Of a DNA stretch of 11,871 nucleotides, positions 6,940-11,871 are shown piece after piece. The notes under the pieces are model-generated. The model did no database searches. It had not been told where the DNA came from and worked only from the letters and a program-made list of their open reading frames with translations. The stretch is from positions 1 to 11,871 of the forward strand of contig JAUVTI010000044.1 in assembly GCA_030601605.1 (NCBI GenBank), read 5' to 3'. The stretch comes from Gemmatimonadales bacterium (GTDB lineage Bacteria > Gemmatimonadota > Gemmatimonadetes > Gemmatimonadales > GWC2-71-9). The position numbers were made by a program, and so were the translations under genes. Each line of letters opens with the position of its first letter. Within the stretch, counting starts at the first letter, position 1.

Positions 6940-7620
6940 GTGCTTACCCTATCGTTCCGCGGAGTGCGCATCGCGCTCGCGGCTGTGCTAGCGCTGCTCT
7001 GCTGCGTTCCGGCGCTGGACCTGGTGACCTCGCTCGACATCTGCCAACTCAGGGCGCAGGATTCACCTCCCAGGGAGGGCGAGACGCCCCCACTGTCGGC
7101 CTCGCTGCTGCGCCGCCTGGCGTCTTCCGCAGACGCATTCCGCACGGGCGAGCCGATCTACATCGTCGCGTCCGAGGAGTTTCCGCACGACGTAGTTGGC
7201 GCGTTCCCCAACGAGGAGGTTGCGCAGCACGAGGCCACGGTGGCCGGCAGCGGGTTCCACGTCTACGGACCCTACGAGACACCGATGGACATGGCGGGAA
7301 TGGAGCCGCTCCCGCTGGCGGTCGTTGGGTGTTTCAAGGACGACATCACGACGCGGTGGACCTGTCCGCGAGCCCTCGGCGCACGCTCGCCGGTGTTCGG
7401 CTGGGACGAATTGGACTCGATCAGCGTCCGGTTCTATCCGCGCGGGGAACCTCCCGTATCGCTGGCCTTCACCGTGCCATGGCCGAGCGCCGTCATCTTC
7501 ACGATGGATGCCTTCGACCGTTTCATCGTGCCCTACTACACGGGATTGTTCGGGCCGGATTACGTCGCGGGGATGCGGGACTCGCTGGAGGCGTATATCA
7601 GGGACGGTCTCGCCCGATAG
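6940..7620 (+). CDS. Secreted or membrane-anchored protein of unknown function
   Basis: A 226-residue protein I cannot assign to a family. Residues 1-10 are basic and 11-26 hydrophobic (IALAAVLALLCCVPAL), a signal peptide or an N-terminal anchor; a cleavage site is not clear. A segment around residues 70-115 with DVVGAFPNEEVAQHEATV followed by GFHVYGPYET resembles the pattern of SPOR-like repeats (a residue-skipping A-rich helix, then a strand ending in GPY), but I would not call the domain on this alone. Two cysteines further on (GCFKDD, WTCPRA) may form a disulphide. The C-terminal part has an aromatic stretch (FDRFIVPYYTGLFGPDYV). It starts with GTG behind AGGAGG and lies 72 bases after the soluble kinase in the same direction. 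It may be read from the same mRNA, but the gap is wide enough for its own promoter. Confidence 0.8.
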   Translation: MLTLSFRGVRIALAAVLALLCCVPALDLVTSLDICQLRAQDSPPREGETPPLSASLLRRLASSADAFRTGEPIYIVASEEFPHDVVGAFPNEEVAQHEATVAGSGFHVYGPYETPMDMAGMEPLPLAVVGCFKDDITTRWTCPRALGARSPVFGWDELDSISVRFYPRGEPPVSLAFTVPWPSAVIFTMDAFDRFIVPYYTGLFGPDYVAGMRDSLEAYIRDGLAR

Positions 7621-7646
7621 GCGGCAGTAGACAGCATCAGAGCGAT

Positions 7647-7680
7647 GGCGGGCCCCCGGCCCCAGGGCTCAGGGTCCGCC
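7647..7680. terminator. Hairpin between convergent genes, possible terminator
   Basis: GGCGGGCCC and GGGTCCGCC can pair over 9 positions (one G-T pair) around a 16-base loop, in the 48-base gap where the secreted-protein gene and the receptor kinase converge. The right arm overlaps the last codons of the kinase. No T-tract follows on either strand, so intrinsic termination is doubtful. Confidence 0.35.
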
Positions 7681-10149
7681 CTCCTCCACCATTTGCAGGA
7701 ACCGTGGGTCGTCGTGCAGCCCACGGAACCAGTAGTGGGCTGCGATGAAATCTCGGTACTGCGGGTACTGTGTCAACACGAGCCGCAGCAACCGCAGCAC
7801 CTCGTCTTCCTCCCCCAGCAGCAGACGAACGTACGCCTCCTGGAGGTACAGCGTCTCCCCGGGATACCGCTCCCTGGTCCGCTCTATCACAGCGATTGCG
7901 CTGTCCCCCATATCGGACCGCGCCAGGACCGCCGCCACAAAGAGCTGCCTATAGGGCGCTCCCGCTGCGATGTCCTCCAGTGAGTCGAGCACGACTGCCT
8001 CCCGCCAGGCGTGGCTGACGGCGGAGTCGCCAACCCCTGACCAGCCCAGGATCGTGAGACGGCACTCGAGGGTGCTGGGGTGGTCCGGCAGCCACCGCTT
8101 GCCTTCCTCACACCAGTGCGCCGCATCTTCGAAGGCGCCTCGGTCCAGGCTCGCGAAGTAGAGCTGCGGCAGCACCGCCGTGACCTCAGTGAGGTAGGCG
8201 TCCTTCTCGAGCGCCTTGCGGGCAGCCACGTCTGCTTCGGCGAATTCTCCCTTGGAGGAGAGCAGAAGGCTCAGTGAGTACCACGACAGGGCAAGCGACG
8301 GATCCCAGCGCAGGGCGGCGCGAAGGTCTCGCTCGGCGCCTTCGAGCAGCGAGTCGGCATCGGACTCGGCACCCGACACCCACAGCTGGTGCCGGAGGTA
8401 GCCACGAAGCTCCAGCGCGCGTGGCTCGCCCGCGCGCTTTCGGAGCGCCCGGTCCGCGTGCCCGAGTCCCTCCCGAATCCAGGCAGGGTAGTCACGCGAA
8501 GCCGGTTCCCGCCCAACCTCGGATCGAACCAGCACCGCATGGGTCCACGCGAACCATCCTCTGCGCACAGCCGGGAGGACCCAGTCTCCGTCCAACTGCT
8601 CCGCTCGAGCCGCCAGCGAGTTCGCTTCACCGAGAGCCCTTCTCGCTCCGCCGTAATCTCCCGCGTCGATCAGGTCGCGCGCGTAGTCGTTCAACTCCTC
8701 CGCTTGCTGCACCAGCAGCCACGCTTCCGCGTTGGAAGTCTCCCCCCGGCGGCGCCGGAGCTCAACGTGCTCGCCGAGCGTCTGGCGCAGCGCCACGGCG
8801 ACCTCATCCACCAGGCTGTCCCGTAACTGTAGGACGTCGGCGGCGCCACCCACGAAATCAGGGCTGGCCACAATCCGCCCGGTGCCACCGTCGACGAGAT
8901 GAACCGTGACCGTGAACCGCTCCCGGCTGCCGCTGACCGTCCCGTCCACGATGGCGTCCACGGAGAGAGCGCGCGCCAGGCTGTCGGCACCCAGATCACT
9001 GCCCCGGTACTGGCGCACCTGACGGCGTGACGCGACGCTGAGCACTTCCACCCTGGTGAGCTCGTCGATCAGATCCTCGGTCAGACCGTCGGCCACCGAA
9101 CGCAGGCTGCCGTCCTGGCTTCGGTCCTCGAAGTAAAGAATCGCGATCCGATTGAGTTCGGGCGCCGCCGGGCGTGCGGGATCCCGCCCGGACAGCCAAC
9201 CCAGCTGCCAACTCATCACGCCCAGGCCGACTATGACCACAGCCACTGCCACTGCCACGGCCGTGACTGCCGCCATGTGACCGCGCTGCTTCGCTTGCGC
9301 CGGGGTTGCGCGTGAAGGCCGTGCCGCAGTCAAAGCGTCCGCGAACGTCTGGGCGGTGCTGAACCGATCGGCCGGTATCTTAGCCAGCGCTGTCTCAATG
9401 ACGGCTTCCACTCTCTCCGGGATGCTCGGACGAACCACCCGCGGAGATGGAGGCCGCTCGCTGACGTGACGTGCTATCACGGCCTGCGGCGTCGGTCCGG
9501 TGAACGGCGGCTCCCCCACCAGGATCTCGAAAAGCACACACCCCAAGGCGTAGATGTCGCTCCGGTGGTCTACGTCGGAGGAACCGGTCGCCTGTTCGGG
9601 ACTCATGTACAACGGCGTCCCAATGGCGAGTCCGGAATCCGTCAGGGTCTCCCCTCCTGCGACGCTCACGGCCCGAGCGATCCCGAAGTCCGCAACGAGT
9701 GCTTCCTCGCCAGACAACAGGATATTCTCCGGCTTGATGTCCCGATGTATGACGCCCATGCTGTGGGCGTGGCTCAATGCCTTCGCGACATCCCGGCAGA
9801 TCGCGAGTCCCTCACCCAGGGGAAGCTGCTTCTCCCGATCCAGGCGCTCGCGCAGCGTCTCCCCTTCCACATAGGGCATGACGTAGTAGAGGAGCCCGTC
9901 CGCCTCTCCGGAATCGTAGAGCGGCAGGATATGCGGGTGCTGCAGGCCGGCGGCGATCTCGATCTCGCGCAGGAACCGCTCGGCCCCGATGGACGCGCTC
10001 AGCTCGGGGCGGAGCACCTTGATCGCCACCTGGCGATTGTGCTTGACGTCCCGTGCGAGGTATACGATGGCCATGCCGCCACGCCCGAGCTCGCGCTCGA
10101 CGGCGTAGCGGGATTCGAGGCTGGACTTCAGCTGCTCGAGAAGGTCCAA
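7669..10149 (-). CDS. Receptor-like Ser/Thr protein kinase with TM span, TolB-like domain and TPRs
   Basis: Domain order, in residues counted from the upstream TTG at 10182: kinase about 20-290, with glycine loop LGRGGMAIV, K55, E73, HRDIKPEN (146-153), DFG (165-167) and GTPLYMSPE; one membrane span about 304-323, rich in alternating Ala and Val; a TolB-like/FlgO-like domain about 344-470 (NRIAILYFEDRSQDG, then LVDGGTGRIVAS); then about 350 residues of TPR-like helical repeats to the end (for example SYYSLSLLL-type helices and LEKDAYLTEV). The kinase lies inside, the TolB-like and TPR parts outside the inner membrane. This is a common Gemmatimonadota kinase layout and all catalytic residues are present. 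A longer frame opens with TTG at 10182 but has no ribosome site. The TTG at 10149 has GGAG 5 bases before it and gives the typical start MDLLEQLKSSL, so I prefer it. The ligand is unknown. Confidence 0.93.
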   Translation of the reverse strand: MDLLEQLKSSLESRYAVERELGRGGMAIVYLARDVKHNRQVAIKVLRPELSASIGAERFLREIEIAAGLQHPHILPLYDSGEADGLLYYVMPYVEGETLRERLDREKQLPLGEGLAICRDVAKALSHAHSMGVIHRDIKPENILLSGEEALVADFGIARAVSVAGGETLTDSGLAIGTPLYMSPEQATGSSDVDHRSDIYALGCVLFEILVGEPPFTGPTPQAVIARHVSERPPSPRVVRPSIPERVEAVIETALAKIPADRFSTAQTFADALTAARPSRATPAQAKQRGHMAAVTAVAVAVAVVIVGLGVMSWQLGWLSGRDPARPAAPELNRIAILYFEDRSQDGSLRSVADGLTEDLIDELTRVEVLSVASRRQVRQYRGSDLGADSLARALSVDAIVDGTVSGSRERFTVTVHLVDGGTGRIVASPDFVGGAADVLQLRDSLVDEVAVALRQTLGEHVELRRRRGETSNAEAWLLVQQAEELNDYARDLIDAGDYGGARRALGEANSLAARAEQLDGDWVLPAVRRGWFAWTHAVLVRSEVGREPASRDYPAWIREGLGHADRALRKRAGEPRALELRGYLRHQLWVSGAESDADSLLEGAERDLRAALRWDPSLALSWYSLSLLLSSKGEFAEADVAARKALEKDAYLTEVTAVLPQLYFASLDRGAFEDAAHWCEEGKRWLPDHPSTLECRLTILGWSGVGDSAVSHAWREAVVLDSLEDIAAGAPYRQLFVAAVLARSDMGDSAIAVIERTRERYPGETLYLQEAYVRLLLGEEDEVLRLLRLVLTQYPQYRDFIAAHYWFRGLHDDPRFLQMVEEGGP

Positions 10150-10154
10150 TGAGG

Positions 10155-10158
10155 CTCC
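10155..10158 (-). promoter_or_regulatory. Ribosome binding site favouring the inner TTG start of the receptor kinase
   Basis: GGAG on the minus strand, 5 bases before the TTG at 10149. The TTG 33 bases upstream has no comparable site. Confidence 0.5.
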
Positions 10159-10181
10159 GGGAGGGTGGATGGGTGAAGGCA

Positions 10182-10187
10182 AGAATA
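10182..10187 (-). promoter_or_regulatory. Possible -10 element of the receptor kinase gene
   Basis: TATTCT on the minus strand matches four of six consensus bases. The matching -35 position is poor (TGGCGA). If used, transcription would begin near 10175, after the outer TTG codon, which again supports translation from 10149. The surrounding 10183-10262 holds nothing else I can identify. Confidence 0.25.
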
Positions 10188-10262
10188 GGGTGAGCCCGGT
10201 TTCATCGCCAGAGTTTGGGACCCACGTGTAGCCGATGACGGCCGCTGGGCCAGAAAGGCCAA

Positions 10263-10291
10263 CGCCCGCTGAGGAGGAACCCCAGCGGGCG
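10263..10291 (-). terminator. Terminator-like hairpin after the cysteine-rich lipoprotein gene
   Basis: On the minus strand CGCCCGCTG and CAGCGGGCG form a perfect GC-rich 9-bp stem with an 11-base loop, 32 bases past the stop codon, followed by TTGGCCTTTCTGG. The T-tract is interrupted, so it is weaker than the textbook form, but stem strength and position fit an intrinsic terminator. Confidence 0.65.
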
Positions 10292-10323
10292 CTAGATGAT
10301 CCGAGCAGGGATGTGACACAGGC

Positions 10324-11049
10324 TCACGGCATGTTGCAGCAACCCTTGTCCACGCAGGTCCACCAGCCCCTTGCGTCTTTGGGTTGGTGCAACCACCGCC
10401 CGTGCGCGTGCTCATAGCCGAAGTCCGGGTGCCAACAGACGCGCATCGGCCTGAACTGGAACTGCTGACCCTGCGGCAGTGTCCCGTCCTCATGCACGAT
10501 AACGACCCTAGCCGGCTTCTTGCTCTGCTCGCCCACCCGTCCTAGGTCGTAAACAAAGACGTAACTCACACCCGGGTACAGCCTCGCGGGACCCTGCTGG
10601 TACGCTCGGCATGTACCAGCGTCGGGACCCTGCTCGATCAGGATCTTTGCGGTAACCCTGCCCCCTCCGTTCCGGAACGGTCCCACGGCGAGAGTGTCAT
10701 TCTTGTGGGCACGCTTCTCGGGCCATATGGTCCCGATACAATTGAAGTTCGGCGGACCGTGTGGCTGCGGCTCGTCCAACCACTGTTGGTCGAAGGTCCC
10801 GGGAATCCCACTGTTGAAAGCTCCAGCGGCGTCCAGGTCCTTGGCGCATTGGAGGATGGCTGCCTCTTGGCCCTGTATGTTCGCCGAGTGGTCGAGATTC
10901 TCGCACGCCGGCGTCCCAACTGCCACCTCCTGGGTTTCCGCCGTGGCGCAGCCTGCGAGCGCCGCTGCTGCCATAGCAAGACATGCCACGGACAGACCTG
11001 AGCCGGTCCGTGCACACATCCCGGTGATCGCTTCAACAATGCGCCGCAT
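10324..11049 (-). CDS. Cysteine-rich lipoprotein of unknown family
   Basis: A 241-residue protein with no recognisable family. From the ATG at 11049 the N-terminus has two arginines, a hydrophobic stretch and a lipobox LAGC with the lipidated Cys at 34, so the mature protein is exported and lipid-anchored. The mature part holds eight further cysteines, including a terminal cluster WTCVDKGCCNMP, and an even number fits disulphide bonding in the envelope. It is also rich in Trp, His and Gly-Pro pairs (QPHGPPNFN, CWHPDFGYEHAHGRWLHQP), with a beta-like middle (YPGVSYVFVYDLG, ARVVIVHEDGTLPQG). The frame is open to an ATG at 11118, but that would overlap the preceding gene; GGGGG sits 7 bases before the ATG at 11049 (ATG at 11055 is the alternative). 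About 16 of the first 43 codons end in A or T, far more than in the M16 gene. It lies 49 bases after the preceding helical-repeat gene and may share its transcript. Confidence 0.8.
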   Translation of the reverse strand: MRRIVEAITGMCARTGSGLSVACLAMAAAALAGCATAETQEVAVGTPACENLDHSANIQGQEAAILQCAKDLDAAGAFNSGIPGTFDQQWLDEPQPHGPPNFNCIGTIWPEKRAHKNDTLAVGPFRNGGGRVTAKILIEQGPDAGTCRAYQQGPARLYPGVSYVFVYDLGRVGEQSKKPARVVIVHEDGTLPQGQQFQFRPMRVCWHPDFGYEHAHGRWLHQPKDARGWWTCVDKGCCNMP

Positions 11050-11098
11050 GCTCATACCCCCTTTGCGGTCTGATGTGTGCAACCATCGAGGGACGCAC

Positions 11099-11871
11099 CT
11101 ACGATCCAGTGACTTCACGCATCCTCACGACAACTTCCTGCAGTTCCGCTTCACGAGCCTCCCCCCACAGCGCGACAACCGGCTCCGCCCACCGCCTTGC
11201 CGTGCGCTCATCCCCCGCCGCCACCGCCAGCTCCACACGCAGCGCCATCGCCCGCACGAGGCCTGCCGCCTGCTCCGGCTGTCGCAGTAGATTCAGGCCC
11301 GATGTCTCGAGTGCCGCCAACGCGAGATCGAGGTGACCGGTTGCCCATGCGGTGTCGCCGACCTGCAGCGCCACCCAGGCTTCCTGGTACACGCCGTCGA
11401 TGGCGGCATCCCCGGGGCGCTCATCACTTCGCACGTCATCCAACCACCGAATGGACTCCACTACTCCAGCCGTATCACGCGCGCTGGCGATCCACTGCAT
11501 CTTCAGGATGTGGCTGGTCCCCCAACACGTCGTGTCGCCAGTCACCTGCCCCGTCACGGGATAGGCGTACGCGAGCGGTTGGCCGACCAGCCGGCATCGC
11601 AGCCGATCCGCCGTCCCCGGACTCTCCTGGGCTCGCAGAAGTGCCTCGGTTGAGAGGGTCAGTTCGTTGATGCTGTCTACCGGCGCACCCACGGCCGCGT
11701 ACGCCATGAGGCGCTGCCAACGTCGCAACACCGGCATCGGCAAGTCTCGAACGGGCTCGCCAAGATCAAGCTGAAGCAGAGACGCACTGGCCTCACTCAA
11801 GTCAGCCGCTCGCTGTGGCCACCCGACCAGCGTCGCCAATCCGATCATCTCCCGGGCGTGCTCCGCGGTCG
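11099..11871 (-). CDS. C-terminal part of a helical-repeat (TPR-like) protein, cut by the right window edge
   Basis: The frame is open from the edge (TAEHAREMIGLATLVGWPQR) to TAG at 11099. An internal ATG at 11848 exists, but the sequence before it reads as continuous protein, so I treat the gene as 5'-truncated by the window. The 257 visible residues are almost all paired helices of TPR type, for example GVYQEAWVALQVGDTAWATG followed by HLDLALAALE, then LVRAMALRVELAVAAGDERT. No catalytic motif is visible. The repeats resemble the C-terminal half of the receptor kinase in this window, so it may be another kinase/TolB/TPR protein, but only the missing N-terminal part could show that. It ends 49 bases before the cysteine-rich lipoprotein gene. 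Confidence 0.75.
   Translation of the reverse strand, partial: TAEHAREMIGLATLVGWPQRAADLSEASASLLQLDLGEPVRDLPMPVLRRWQRLMAYAAVGAPVDSINELTLSTEALLRAQESPGTADRLRCRLVGQPLAYAYPVTGQVTGDTTCWGTSHILKMQWIASARDTAGVVESIRWLDDVRSDERPGDAAIDGVYQEAWVALQVGDTAWATGHLDLALAALETSGLNLLRQPEQAAGLVRAMALRVELAVAAGDERTARRWAEPVVALWGEAREAELQEVVVRMREVTGS

Noticed and set aside
9241..9275. Short repeats of ACTGCC-like units
   Set aside because: They encode the Ala/Val-alternating membrane span of the receptor kinase and look like simple codon repetition, not a DNA repeat element.
9466..10152. Plus-strand open frame opposite the receptor kinase domain
   Set aside because: It is antisense to intact kinase motifs (HRDIKPEN, DFG).
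11049..11118. Longer N-terminus for the cysteine-rich lipoprotein (ATG at 11118)
   Set aside because: It would overlap the end of the preceding gene, put 23 residues before the lipoprotein signal, and has no ribosome site as good as that before 11049.

Overview
This is a GC-rich bacterial chromosome fragment, most likely from Gemmatimonadota or a close relative. That placement is an inference from gene style: Hanks-type kinases opening with an RYxxERxLGxGGM pattern, one of them fused to a membrane span, a TolB-like domain and TPRs, together with a TPR/M16-peptidase pair. No marker gene is present. There are ten protein genes, two of them cut by the window edges. I saw no tRNA, rRNA, CRISPR array or mobile element. 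No stretch longer than 300 bases lacks a gene.

Left part (1-3988, minus strand). A lipoprotein of the SnoaL/DUF4440 (NTF2-like) type is transcribed leftwards. It is followed by a perfect 10-bp-stem intrinsic terminator, which also overlaps a possible promoter. Next come a six-repeat TPR protein and a zinc metallopeptidase of family M16 that runs off the left edge. TPR and M16 are probably co-transcribed (55-base gap). The M16 gene shows no stop codon inside the window, and its antisense strand carries a long spurious ORF.

Middle (4107-7620, plus strand). A small two-span membrane protein of unknown family lies 28 bases ahead of a 405-residue MFS transporter, which lies 66 bases ahead of a kinase-only, soluble Ser/Thr kinase. 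The MFS and kinase genes are in the same reading frame, separated only by one UAG and an open 22-codon linker. Sensor-like protein, transporter and kinase may form a transport/signalling module. A secreted protein of unknown function follows, with a strong ribosome binding site of its own.

Right part (7669-11871, minus strand). A transmembrane receptor-like Ser/Thr kinase (kinase, TM, TolB-like, TPR) converges on the secreted protein. Upstream of it is a cysteine-rich lipoprotein with codon usage unlike its neighbours and a terminator-like hairpin behind it. Before that comes the C-terminal part of a helical-repeat protein that enters from the right edge.

The parts most likely to be undescribed are the membrane-protein/MFS/kinase cluster and the cysteine-rich lipoprotein. 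The rest belongs to recognisable families.
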